The notes under the pieces were generated by a model that did not search any database, had not been told where the DNA came from, and saw only the letters and a list, made by a program, of their open reading frames with translations. A stretch of DNA of 17,673 bases. It comes from an uncultured Acetatifactor sp. GTDB lineage: Bacteria > Bacillota > Clostridia > Lachnospirales > Lachnospiraceae. How positions within the stretch are numbered: the stretch's first letter is position 1; each line of letters opens with the position of its first letter. The stretch spans positions 1 through 17,673 of the forward strand of contig CAJUNZ010000061.1 in NCBI GenBank assembly GCA_910587755.1, read 5' to 3'. Made by a program: the position numbers and the translations under genes. Shown here one piece after another: positions 8,569 to 15,176 of this stretch.

Positions 8569-9426
8569 TTGGGGGTAAAATATGCTCTGATCAGTGACAT
8601 TCACGGAAATTTTAAGGCCCTGGAGGCTTTTCTGGCGTTTATCCGGGAAAACCCGGTGGACGGCATCATCTGTCTGGGGGACTATGTGACGGACGGCCCT
8701 TATCCCAGGCGCACCATGAACCTCTTATATGGAATGCGGGAGGCCTGCGACTGCTATATGATCCGCGGCAACCGGGAAGAATACCTTCTGGACAATAAGG
8801 GGAACAGGGAGGGCTGGAAGCCTTCCTCCGCAAACGGAACACTGTACTATACCCTTGAGCAGCTCACAGGGGAGGATATGGCGTTTTTGGCCTCTCTTCC
8901 CACGGAGAGGGAGGTACTGATCCAAGGTTGTCCGGGGCTGTACATCTGTCACGGAACGCCTGGCAGGGTGCGGGGAAATGTCTGCTGGGAGGAGGGGTTG
9001 AGAGAAAAAAGCCTGGAGGAGATCCCGCACCGCTACCTTCTGGGCGGGCACAGCCATCACCAGGAGATTTACAGGGTTGGGGACGGAAGCTATATCAACC
9101 CGGGTTCTCTGGGATTCGCCATAGACGGGGTGGGCAGAAGGGCACAGTTTGCCCTGCTTTCGGGCAGCGGAGAAGCCTGGGAGGCGGAGCTGTGTTCCAT
9201 CCACTATGATGTGGAGGGCTATCTGAGGGCTTTTACAGAGAGCGGAGTGGATGAGATAGGCTTGACGCTGAACAAGGCAGTGAAGAAGAGCATTGTCACA
9301 GGGGTCAACTATTTTTTCAAATGTATTCTTGCCATGGAAGAGAAAGCCCGGGAAAAAGGGGCTGGTTCCATGGTGGAGCTGCCCCAGAAGGACTGGGAGG
9401 AGCTGGAAAAGCGGTTTGAGCTGTAG
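8569..9426 (+). CDS. Calcineurin-like metallophosphoesterase (YfcE/MJ0936-like)
   Basis: This 285-residue protein has the complete dinuclear-metal phosphoesterase motif set: D10-I-H12-G-N, G37-D38 in LGDYVTDGP, G67-N68-R69-E70, C127-H128-G-T-P, and G160-H161-S162-H163. That pattern marks the Metallophos_2 group, small cytoplasmic phosphodiesterases or phosphatases whose substrates are mostly unknown. I chose TTG 8569, giving a start MGVKYALISDIHGN, because the metal motif normally lies within the first dozen residues and AGGAG (8553-8557) is 11 nt upstream. The same frame is open back to TTG 8524 without family-like sequence. The stop is 23 nt before the radical SAM start, which suggests co-transcription. 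The 130-nt gap after galT holds no clear promoter or terminator. Confidence 0.85.
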   Translation: MGVKYALISDIHGNFKALEAFLAFIRENPVDGIICLGDYVTDGPYPRRTMNLLYGMREACDCYMIRGNREEYLLDNKGNREGWKPSSANGTLYYTLEQLTGEDMAFLASLPTEREVLIQGCPGLYICHGTPGRVRGNVCWEEGLREKSLEEIPHRYLLGGHSHHQEIYRVGDGSYINPGSLGFAIDGVGRRAQFALLSGSGEAWEAELCSIHYDVEGYLRAFTESGVDEIGLTLNKAVKKSIVTGVNYFFKCILAMEEKAREKGAGSMVELPQKDWEELEKRFEL

Positions 9427-9449
9427 AGGCATTGGGACGGGAGGCGGGG

Positions 9450-11381
9450 ATGAAATTTTTACTGGTGGCGGTGAACGCAAAGTATATTCACTCCAATCCT
9501 GCCATATACAGTCTGCGCGCCTGTGTGGGGGAGGGACTGAAGGAGTCTGTGGAGCCTGTGGAATATACCATCAATCAGGCCATGGAAGAGATTCTTGCAG
9601 ACATTTACCGCCGGAAGCCGGATGTGGTGGGCTTTTCCTGCTATATCTGGAACTGGAGGCTTGTGCAGGAACTGCTGGAAGAACTGCCCAAACTGCTTCC
9701 TGACATAGATCTGTGGCTGGGCGGGCCGGAAGTGTCCCATGCTCCGGAAAAAGTTCTGGAGGAGCATCCTTTTGTCACAGGGATTATGCTTGGGGAAGGG
9801 GAGGCAACTTTTAAAGAGCTGCTGGAATACTATGCTGGAATGGATTCCCTTCCGGAGGTGGCATTAGACAGGAAGCAGGCGGCAGGAACGGTGCCGGAGG
9901 CGGCATTAGACAGGAAGCAGGCGGCAGGAACGGTGCCGGAGGCGGCATCAGGCAGGAGCGTACACAAGTCCCTGGGAGAGATAGGGGGATTGTGTCTGCC
10001 GGGGGGACTCACGGCAGGCCGGGAACCTGTGGACATGAGTGGCATCCCCTTTCCGTACCAGGACCTGGATGCCTTTGAGAATAAGATTATCTATTACGAG
10101 AGCAGTCGAGGCTGTTCTTTCCGCTGCAGCTACTGTCTTTCGTCCATAGAAAAACATGTGAGGCTTCGGGATATTTCTGTAGTGGAAAGAGAACTCCAGT
10201 ATTTTCTGGATCACAGAGTGGCCCAGGTGAAATTTGTAGACAGAACATTTAACTGTGACCACAGTCATGCCACGAGAGTGTGGCGTTATCTTCTGGAACA
10301 CGACAATGAAGTCACCAATTTTCACTTTGAAATTGCGGCGGATCTTCTGCGGAGAGAAGAAATCGCTCTGCTGGGCCGGCTGCGCCCTGGCCAGGTTCAA
10401 CTGGAGATCGGCGTCCAGTCGGCGAATCCCCAAACCCTGGCAGCAGTCCGGCGCAGACAGGATATGGAAGTGCTGGAGAAGGCGGTGGCCGCGCTGCGCC
10501 AGGGAGGAAATATCCATCTGCACCTGGATCTGATCGCCGGTCTGCCTTATGAAGACTATGAGAGCTTTGGGAAATCTTTTGACAAAGTATATCGGATGAA
10601 GCCCCATCAGCTGCAGCTTGGATTTCTGAAAGTGCTCAAGGGATCTGAAATGTGGGAGAGAGCGGAGGAATACGGCATTCGTTTCATGGGGCGGCCCCCC
10701 TATGAGGTGCTGTGTACCAGGTGGCTGTCATATGAGGATCTGCGGCGTCTGAAAGCCATAGAGGAGATGGTGGAAGTCTACTACAACAGCGGCCAGTTCT
10801 CTCATACCATGGCTTTTCTGGAAGGGGCGTTTTCAGGGCCCTTTGCCATGTATGAAGCCCTGGCGGATTATTTTGAAAAGAGTGGATTTACGCTGCAGCA
10901 TCCTGCCCGGGCAAGGCGCTTTCAGCTGCTTTTAGACTTTGCCCGGGAGCAGGATGGGCACAGGGAGGCAGTGTACAGGGAACTTTTGCTCTATGATATG
11001 TATCTGCGGGAAAATCTGAAGAGCAGGCCGGATTTTGCCCCGGACCTTTCCCCTTACAGGGAGACAATCCAGGAATTTTACAAAAAAGAACAGGGAACGC
11101 GCCGTTTTCTGCCCCGGTATGGGCATTATGACTGGAAACAGCTGAGCAGAATGACTCATCTGGAGCCTTTTTTCTACCCTGTGTGGGATGAGGAGAAACT
11201 GGCGGAGAAGGAGGATCAGAAGATCTTTTCTCAGAGTGCTCCTGGGAGAAAAGTGCATTTTGTACTGTTTGACTATGGAAAACGCAGTCCAGTGGACTTT
11301 GAGGCTTTTTCCCAGGTGGTGGAAGAAAACGGAACAGCTCGGAAAGGGGGAGAGCATGCGCATTCTATTTGCGGAGGATGA
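9450..11381 (+). CDS. B12-binding radical SAM protein, DUF4080 type
   Basis: The N-terminus (about residues 1-130: KFLLVAVNAKYIHSNPAIYS, GFSCYIWN, LGGPEVSHAPEKVL) matches the cobalamin-binding domain found before radical SAM domains. A repeat-containing insert occupies about residues 130-195. The radical SAM core follows, with C222-x3-C226-x2-C229 in SSRGCSFRCSYCLSS for the [4Fe-4S] cluster, then EIGVQSANPQTL and HLDLIAGLPYE. The C-terminal 200 residues (FLKVLKGSEM..., DYGKRSPVDF) look like the DUF4080 region. The family is widespread in Clostridia and its reaction is unknown to me. ATG 9450 has GGGAGG 5 nt upstream. The 3' end overlaps the response-regulator start by 26 nt, so translation is probably coupled. 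Confidence 0.88.
   Translation: MKFLLVAVNAKYIHSNPAIYSLRACVGEGLKESVEPVEYTINQAMEEILADIYRRKPDVVGFSCYIWNWRLVQELLEELPKLLPDIDLWLGGPEVSHAPEKVLEEHPFVTGIMLGEGEATFKELLEYYAGMDSLPEVALDRKQAAGTVPEAALDRKQAAGTVPEAASGRSVHKSLGEIGGLCLPGGLTAGREPVDMSGIPFPYQDLDAFENKIIYYESSRGCSFRCSYCLSSIEKHVRLRDISVVERELQYFLDHRVAQVKFVDRTFNCDHSHATRVWRYLLEHDNEVTNFHFEIAADLLRREEIALLGRLRPGQVQLEIGVQSANPQTLAAVRRRQDMEVLEKAVAALRQGGNIHLHLDLIAGLPYEDYESFGKSFDKVYRMKPHQLQLGFLKVLKGSEMWERAEEYGIRFMGRPPYEVLCTRWLSYEDLRRLKAIEEMVEVYYNSGQFSHTMAFLEGAFSGPFAMYEALADYFEKSGFTLQHPARARRFQLLLDFAREQDGHREAVYRELLLYDMYLRENLKSRPDFAPDLSPYRETIQEFYKKEQGTRRFLPRYGHYDWKQLSRMTHLEPFFYPVWDEEKLAEKEDQKIFSQSAPGRKVHFVLFDYGKRSPVDFEAFSQVVEENGTARKGGEHAHSICGG
9852..9950 (+). repeat. 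42-bp tandem duplication inside the radical SAM gene
   Basis: Two 42-bp copies (9852-9893 and 9894-9935) differ at one base, followed by a partial third copy to about 9950. They encode repeats of ALDRKQAAGTVPEA, residues 135-162. The unit is a multiple of three, so the frame is kept. It lies in the linker between the B12-binding and radical SAM domains, where length change should be tolerated. Near identity points to a recent duplication. Confidence 0.9.
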
Positions 11382-12051
11382 AAGGGATCTGAATGACATT
11401 GTCACACAGAAACTGAAGGCGGAGGGGTATAGTGTGGACAGCTGTCTGGACGGCCGGGAGGCGCAGGACTGCCTGGACTGCGGAGACTATGACGGAGTGA
11501 TCCTGGATATTATGATGCCTGGGGCGGACGGATATCAGGTGCTCCGCAGCCTGCGTGGGGCTGGGAAAGACACGCCTGTATTGTTTCTGACTGCCCGGGA
11601 CGGAGTGGCGGACAGGGTGAAAGGGCTGGACAGCGGCGCAAACGATTATCTGGTGAAACCTTTCTCCCTGGAGGAACTGATGGCAAGAATACGGGTCATG
11701 ACCAGGCGCTCCTTTGGCCAGAAGGACAATGTTTTGACGGTGGATGATCTGACCCTGGACCGGGCCTCCCATGTGGTCTGCCGGGGCGGTGCGGAGATTG
11801 CCCTGTCTGCCAAGGAGTATGCCCTTCTGGAGTACATGATGTGCAATCAGGGAATTGTGCTCTCCCGGGAAAAGATCGAGAATCACATCTGGAATTTTGA
11901 CTATCAGGGAGGCACTAACGCAGTGGATGTGTATGTGAGTTATCTGAGGAAAAAGGTGGATGGAGCACATCAGCGGAAGCTGATCCATACAGTCCGTGGG
12001 AGCGGATATGTGCTGCGGGAGGAAAAAGGGACAGGTGCAGGGGCAGAATGA
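11356..12051 (+). CDS. OmpR/PhoB-family response regulator
   Basis: This 231-residue protein has a receiver domain (1-115) with acidic pocket E7-D8, phospho-acceptor D51 in GVILDIMMPG, T79 in LFLTARDG and K101 in YLVKPFS. A winged-helix DNA-binding domain follows (about 125-225; LSAKEYALLEYMM, NAVDVYVSYLRKKVD, IHTVRGSGYVLRE). It should act as a DNA-binding regulator phosphorylated by the kinase encoded next to it. ATG 11356 follows GGGGGAG and gives the standard start MRILFAEDE; the frame is open further upstream only as a shadow of the radical SAM gene. Its stop overlaps the kinase start as ATGA. The stimulus and regulon cannot be read from the sequence. Confidence 0.95.
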   Translation: MRILFAEDERDLNDIVTQKLKAEGYSVDSCLDGREAQDCLDCGDYDGVILDIMMPGADGYQVLRSLRGAGKDTPVLFLTARDGVADRVKGLDSGANDYLVKPFSLEELMARIRVMTRRSFGQKDNVLTVDDLTLDRASHVVCRGGAEIALSAKEYALLEYMMCNQGIVLSREKIENHIWNFDYQGGTNAVDVYVSYLRKKVDGAHQRKLIHTVRGSGYVLREEKGTGAGAE

Positions 12052-13481
12052 AGAATCTTTCCATACGGTTGAAAATCACACTCTGGTTTTCAGCCGTCCT
12101 TATTTTTGTAGCCGCTTTGGCGTTTGTGGCAGTGTTTTTTGTCAGTGATGCCGTTCTTCAGAAGGGGGTGAGAGACAACCTGGTGGGGACGGTGGAGGAC
12201 AATGTGGGAGAGGTCCGGTATTTTAGCAGCTATCAGGAGATGGAGGACAGCGGCCATGTGGATCTCTATCTGTCCTACAGGGAAGGGTATCTGGAGATAG
12301 ACGACGACTTTCTGAATCTGGTAAATGGAATCTGCACAGGGCTGTTCCAGGAGGACGGAACGCTTCTCTATGGGGAAAATCCGCTGGGGGGCGTGGGAAC
12401 TGCCGCAGGATTTACGGAGGATGTGGTGCAGAAGCTGGATGTGAAGGGGGAAATCTTTTACATCTATGACCGTCGGCTGGAACGGGAGGGTCAGGAAGGT
12501 CTGTGGCTGCGGGGGATGGTTTCCAGGCGGCAGGGAGAGGTGCAGCTGAATGCCATTGTGCGGTTTTCCCTGGTGGTGCTGCCTCTTCTTGTGGCTTTGG
12601 CAGCCCTGGTGGGCTATCTGATTGCCAGGAAGGCTCTTAGGCCGGTGCAGGAGATTGAAAATGCGGCCAGGAGGATCAGCCAGGGAAAAGATTTAAAGGG
12701 AAGGATTGTGCTTGGACCGGGCGGGGATGAACTGCACCGTCTGGCAGAGACTTTTAACGGTATGCTGGAGCGTCTGGACAGTGCTTTTGAGGCGCAGCAG
12801 CAGTTTATCTCCGACGCCTCCCATGAACTGCGCACGCCCATGTCGGTTATTCTGGCCCAGTGTGAGTTTACTCTGGAAAAGGAGAGAGAGGCCCGGGAAT
12901 ATGAGAAGGCTCTGAAAGTTATCTGGCGGCAGGGCAGGAAAATGTCCCGGTTGATTGCGGTACTTCTGGATTTTTCCCGCCTGGAACAGAAGGCACGGGA
13001 CTTTGTGATGGAGAAGCTGGATCTGGCGGAGGTGGTGGAATCTGTCTGCGGGGACATGGCGTTGCTGAAGGAGAAGGAGATCACCCTGGCCTGGGAGGCG
13101 CAGCCGGGATTTATTGTGCGGGGAAACAGGGAACTGCTCTCCAGACTGCTTGTAAATCTTCTCAGCAATGCCTACCGGTACGGCAGGGAGCAGGGACATA
13201 TCTGGGTACGCCTTTCCAGGAAGGGGAATAGGGCAGAGCTGTCTGTGGAGGATAATGGGATTGGAATAGAGCCGGAGCAGCAGGAGAAGATATTCCGCAG
13301 GTTTTATCAGGCGGATGCTTCCCGTACCGGCCAGGGAAACGGTCTGGGGCTGGCCATGGTAAAGGAAATTGCCGCCTTTCACGGCGGAGAGATCCGGGTG
13401 GAGAGCCGCCCCGGACAGGGCAGTACCTTTATTTTGACGCTGGAACTTGAGAGTTATGCTGTCCACGCCCCCATTGCCTAA
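12048..13481 (+). CDS. Membrane sensor histidine kinase
   Basis: This is the partner kinase of the preceding regulator, joined by an ATGA 4-nt overlap. At 477 residues it shows the classic layout. TM1 spans about residues 10-32 and an extracellular sensor of about 135 residues has no recognised motif. TM2 lies at about 172-193, then a HAMP segment. The HisKA dimerisation helix has phospho-acceptor H259 in SHELRTPMSV. The ATP-binding domain has an N box (NLLSNAYRYG, about 365-374), a G1 box (DNGIGIEPEQ, about 402) and a G2 box (GNGLGLAMV, about 431). All catalytic boxes are intact. The protein ends at TAA 13479-13481, and two hairpins follow directly, closing the GC-rich run of genes. Confidence 0.95.
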   Translation: MKNLSIRLKITLWFSAVLIFVAALAFVAVFFVSDAVLQKGVRDNLVGTVEDNVGEVRYFSSYQEMEDSGHVDLYLSYREGYLEIDDDFLNLVNGICTGLFQEDGTLLYGENPLGGVGTAAGFTEDVVQKLDVKGEIFYIYDRRLEREGQEGLWLRGMVSRRQGEVQLNAIVRFSLVVLPLLVALAALVGYLIARKALRPVQEIENAARRISQGKDLKGRIVLGPGGDELHRLAETFNGMLERLDSAFEAQQQFISDASHELRTPMSVILAQCEFTLEKEREAREYEKALKVIWRQGRKMSRLIAVLLDFSRLEQKARDFVMEKLDLAEVVESVCGDMALLKEKEITLAWEAQPGFIVRGNRELLSRLLVNLLSNAYRYGREQGHIWVRLSRKGNRAELSVEDNGIGIEPEQQEKIFRRFYQADASRTGQGNGLGLAMVKEIAAFHGGEIRVESRPGQGSTFILTLELESYAVHAPIA

Positions 13482-13515
13482 GGAACTGTAAAGATTTACT
13501 CTTTCACAGTTCCTT
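13480..13515 (+). terminator. Hairpin at the histidine kinase stop codon
   Basis: AAGGAACTGT (13480-13489) pairs perfectly with ACAGTTCCTT (13506-13515). The stem continues past a one-base bulge with AAAG/CTTT, leaving a 7-nt loop. The stop codon lies within the left arm. No T-tract follows, so alone it is more likely a 3'-end stabilising or pausing hairpin than a full terminator. Confidence 0.6.
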
Positions 13516-13521
13516 GGTAAG

Positions 13522-13560
13522 CCGCCCGGACTTTGCCGAAGCCGGGCGGTATATTTGTTT
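13522..13560 (+). terminator. Intrinsic terminator after the two-component operon
   Basis: CCGCCCGG (13522-13529) pairs with CCGGGCGG (13542-13549). After a bulged A the stem extends with CTT/AAG around a TGCCG loop. It is followed by the U-rich run TATATTTGTTT. It serves the plus strand; the other flank is not T-rich, so the convergent flavoprotein gene, which ends at 13564, is probably not terminated by it. Confidence 0.85.
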
Positions 13561-13563
13561 CTA

Positions 13564-13992
13564 TCATTTTAAGTCCTCAATATCAAAACTTTCTGTTTTT
13601 AGATCACAATAATATCTGCCTTTTATCGCAGTAAATTTTAATACACAGTAATCCGGGTCACTTACGCCTTGCTTATAAAATATGCTATCTCCAGTACGCC
13701 AGATTTCCTGTCTTATTTCATCATTCTGTAAGACTTCCATTGTACCAGTCAGCATGATGCCTTCATATTTGAAACGTCCCTTGCTATAAAAATAAATACT
13801 GGCCTTTGGATTATTTATAAACTGTTGAGAGCGCTTGGCAGATGTGTTGGTTGAAAAATAAAAACAGTTTCCCTCAATTTTGCGTGGTATAAACATTGCT
13901 TTAATATTGGGGAAACCTTCTTCATCTACAGAAGCAATAAATGCCACCTTTTGTTTTCTGATAAAATCAATAATATGCTCTCTTGTTTTCAT
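13564..13992 (-). CDS. Pyridoxamine 5'-phosphate oxidase-like flavin-binding protein
   Basis: This 142-residue protein has the single split-barrel domain of the PNPOx-like family. It begins with a short helix (HIIDFIRKQK), then the strand VAFIASVDEEGFPNIKAMFI, where the small barrel proteins contact FMN or F420. FYFSTNTSAKRSQQFINNP and ASIYFYSKGRFKYEGIMLTG follow. Members of this small group are usually general flavin- or heme-binding oxidoreductases, and true pyridoxine oxidase activity is unlikely at this size. ATG has GGGAGGA (14002-14008 on the minus strand) 9 nt upstream. It lies 25 nt downstream of marR on the same strand and should be the regulated partner in a two-gene operon. Confidence 0.85.
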   Translation of the reverse strand: MKTREHIIDFIRKQKVAFIASVDEEGFPNIKAMFIPRKIEGNCFYFSTNTSAKRSQQFINNPKASIYFYSKGRFKYEGIMLTGTMEVLQNDEIRQEIWRTGDSIFYKQGVSDPDYCVLKFTAIKGRYYCDLKTESFDIEDLK

Positions 13993-14017
13993 TGGAAATT
14001 ATCCTCCCTATAAAAAA

Positions 14018-14455
14018 TCAGTTTGTCTTTAGATTTTCCATCAAGGTTCTAAGGATTCGAGCAAGATACCATTCAAATTGTCTTTGCTCATCCTCTGAAA
14101 AACCTTTATAAAATAATACATTCATTTGCTGAGATACCATTTCATATTTTTCCTGTAGAGATTTGGCATACTCAGTGAGTGACACAATCGTTTGGCGGCG
14201 ATTTTGTGAGTTAATATTTCTTTCTACAATTCCCTTATTTACCATTCCGTTTATTACAACAGAAACGGTATTTTTTGCAAGAGAGGTTTTTTCACTTATT
14301 TCACTAATCGTAAGATGATCTGTTTTCCATAGAACAAATAATATTCGTCCCTGCCCACCACTTAGCTGAATGCCATTTTCAAGTAATAATCGTTCAAAAA
14401 TCCTATCTTGCAGTTGTTTGATTTGCGTAATATAAAATCCACCTTTAGTTTCCAA
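14018..14455 (-). CDS. MarR-family transcriptional regulator
   Basis: This 145-residue winged-helix regulator carries the MarR pattern. Dimerisation helices lie at both ends. The recognition region LTISEISEKTSLAKNTVSVV (about residues 48-67) continues into NGMVNKGIVERNI, and a basic wing NSQNRRQTIVSLTEYA follows. I chose TTG 14455 because AGAGGTG (14462-14468) lies 6 nt upstream and translation from there matches the family's usual length. The frame stays open to an ATG at 14572. However, that ATG sits on the -35 box of the consensus promoter and the extra codons only read through a DNA repeat array, so it is rejected. It probably regulates itself and the flavoprotein gene 25 nt downstream. 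Confidence 0.88.
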   Translation of the reverse strand: METKGGFYITQIKQLQDRIFERLLLENGIQLSGGQGRILFVLWKTDHLTISEISEKTSLAKNTVSVVINGMVNKGIVERNINSQNRRQTIVSLTEYAKSLQEKYEMVSQQMNVLFYKGFSEDEQRQFEWYLARILRTLMENLKTN

Positions 14456-14472
14456 ATATATCACCTCTATTT

Positions 14473-14562
14473 CTGATAGAATAATTTTAGATGGAACGTT
14501 TCTAGATAAAACATTTTTAGATAGAACATTTCTATATAGAATAATTATAGTTGATATAATTT
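14473..14562 (-). repeat. Six-unit 15-bp tandem array in the marR promoter/5' UTR
   Basis: Six contiguous 15-bp units begin at 14473, 14488, 14503, 14518, 14533 and 14548 (plus-strand reading). The best three are TAGATGGAACGTTTC, TAGATAAAACATTTT and TAGATAGAACATTTC; the outer units are more diverged. The array covers the -10 box, the expected transcription start and most of the 5' leader of marR. This placement fits a repeated operator, with MarR itself as the obvious candidate, although the units are only weakly palindromic. Confidence 0.8.
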
Positions 14563-14572
14563 CAAAAGTCAA
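14544..14572 (-). promoter_or_regulatory. Sigma-A type promoter for marR
   Basis: On the minus strand TTGACT (14572-14567) is followed after exactly 17 nt by a perfect TATAAT (14549-14544). Transcription should start near 14537, giving a leader of about 80 nt before the marR TTG start. The -10 box and the start lie inside the 15-bp array, so a protein bound there would block initiation. Confidence 0.85.
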
Positions 14573-14579
14573 TCTTAAA

Positions 14580-14749
14580 TAGAACTATTTATAAACATGT
14601 CGCCTCTGCACTGAAACCTTTCATTTTTCCAGTATAAAGCATAATTTGAAAACTACGATTTCACACAGTTTCATCCGTTCCTGACTGCTTATAAGGGCAA
14701 ATGCAAGGCTGAACGGTTACTGCTTATGAATTGATCAGCATTCAGGCAC
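14580..14749. other. Intergenic region between the divergent marR and tRNA-Tyr promoters
   Basis: The stretch between the two -35 boxes shows no convincing coding frame, hairpin or repeat array. I see only a short direct repeat of TGCTTAT (near 14687 and 14721). It separates the divergent transcription units. Confidence 0.5.
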
Positions 14750-14778
14750 TTGACATTATGGAATGGGAGGTGTATAAT
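14750..14778 (+). promoter_or_regulatory. Consensus sigma-A promoter for the tRNA-Tyr/T-box/tyrS unit
   Basis: A perfect TTGACA (14750-14755) and a perfect TATAAT (14773-14778) are separated by 17 nt, the strongest housekeeping pattern. Transcription should start about 14785, a few bases before the tRNA. No comparable promoter is visible between the tRNA and the T-box leader, so this promoter may drive the synthetase as well. Confidence 0.9.
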
Positions 14779-14791
14779 GCGAAAGATATTT

Positions 14792-14876
14792 GGGGGAATT
14801 CCCGAGTGGCCAAAGGGGACAGACTGTAAATCTGCTGGCAACGCCTTCGGTGGTTCGAATCCACCTTCCCCCACCA
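14792..14876 (+). tRNA. tRNA-Tyr (anticodon GTA), CCA encoded
   Basis: The acceptor GGGGGAA pairs with TTCCCCC and is followed by ACCA. The anticodon loop CTGTAAA gives GTA (14826-14828), which reads UAU and UAC. The T arm is GGTGG-TTCGAAT-CCACC. A short variable arm (GGC-AAC-GCC) makes it a type II tRNA, as bacterial tRNA-Tyr is. Four anticodon-stem pairs are good, but the top pair 27-43 is an A-C mismatch (14819/14835), which is unusual. It stands alone rather than in a tRNA cluster and lies 72 nt upstream of the T-box leader for a tyrosyl-tRNA synthetase. Confidence 0.97.
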
Positions 14877-14947
14877 GTAAATAACAGAAAATCAGTTCAT
14901 ATATTTTAAAGGCTGAGAAAGAAACAAGTAGCATTATTAAAAATCTA

Positions 14948-15158
14948 ACAGAGAGTTGCCGGATGGTGAGAGGCGCAAGAAAAATGATGCGAATACATTC
15001 TGGAGCTGTGCACCGAAATCTTAGTAGGCTGCAACGGTGAACACCGTTATATGTATGAGTATTTTACTCGCTGAGGTACATAATGTGAGTTATGTATAAA
15101 CTTAAGGTGGTATCACGAAGAATTCGTCCTTTTGATATGGTGGACGGATTCTTTTTTT
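14948..15158 (+). promoter_or_regulatory. T-box riboswitch leader, tyrosine specific
   Basis: T-box leaders bind uncharged tRNA and switch transcription on. Stem I runs from about 14948, with the loop motif GGATGGTGAGAGG. The likely specifier is TAC at 14994-14996, in the context GAATACATTCTGGAGC, so the leader reads tRNA-Tyr. The linker AGTAGG (15023-15028) is typical. Stem structures follow: AACGGT-GAAC-ACCGTT (15033-15048) and TACATAA/TTATGTA (15077-15083 with 15090-15096). The T-box proper, AAGGTGGTATCACGA (15104-15118), base-pairs with the free tRNA CCA end and forms the antiterminator, in competition with the terminator at 15118-15158. It controls the B3/B4-TyrRS gene directly downstream. 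Confidence 0.93.
15118..15158 (+). terminator. Regulated terminator of the T-box leader
   Basis: AAGAATTCGTCC (15118-15129) pairs with GGACGGATTCTT (15142-15153), with one T-G wobble and a 12-nt loop. It runs into seven T residues at 15152-15158. Its left arm overlaps the T-box antiterminator bases, so the two structures exclude each other. The synthetase ribosome binding site follows at once. Confidence 0.92.
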
Positions 15159-15176
15159 GATGAAAGGAGATTTGCG

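Noticed and set aside
14455..14572. MarR start extended to the ATG at 14572
   Set aside because: That ATG lies on the -35 box of a consensus promoter and the added residues only read the 15-bp DNA array; TTG 14455 has a good ribosome binding site.
14862..14876. tRNA-Tyr 3' end as the attachment site of an integrated element
   Set aside because: I saw no second copy of the tRNA 3' end and no integrase gene in the window.
14689..14934. Minus-strand 81-codon frame across the tRNA
   Set aside because: It is antisense to a clear tRNA-Tyr gene and its promoter.
15132..15176. Earlier tyrS start at 15132
   Set aside because: It lies within the T-box terminator hairpin; ATG 15177 with AAGGAGA is the natural start.
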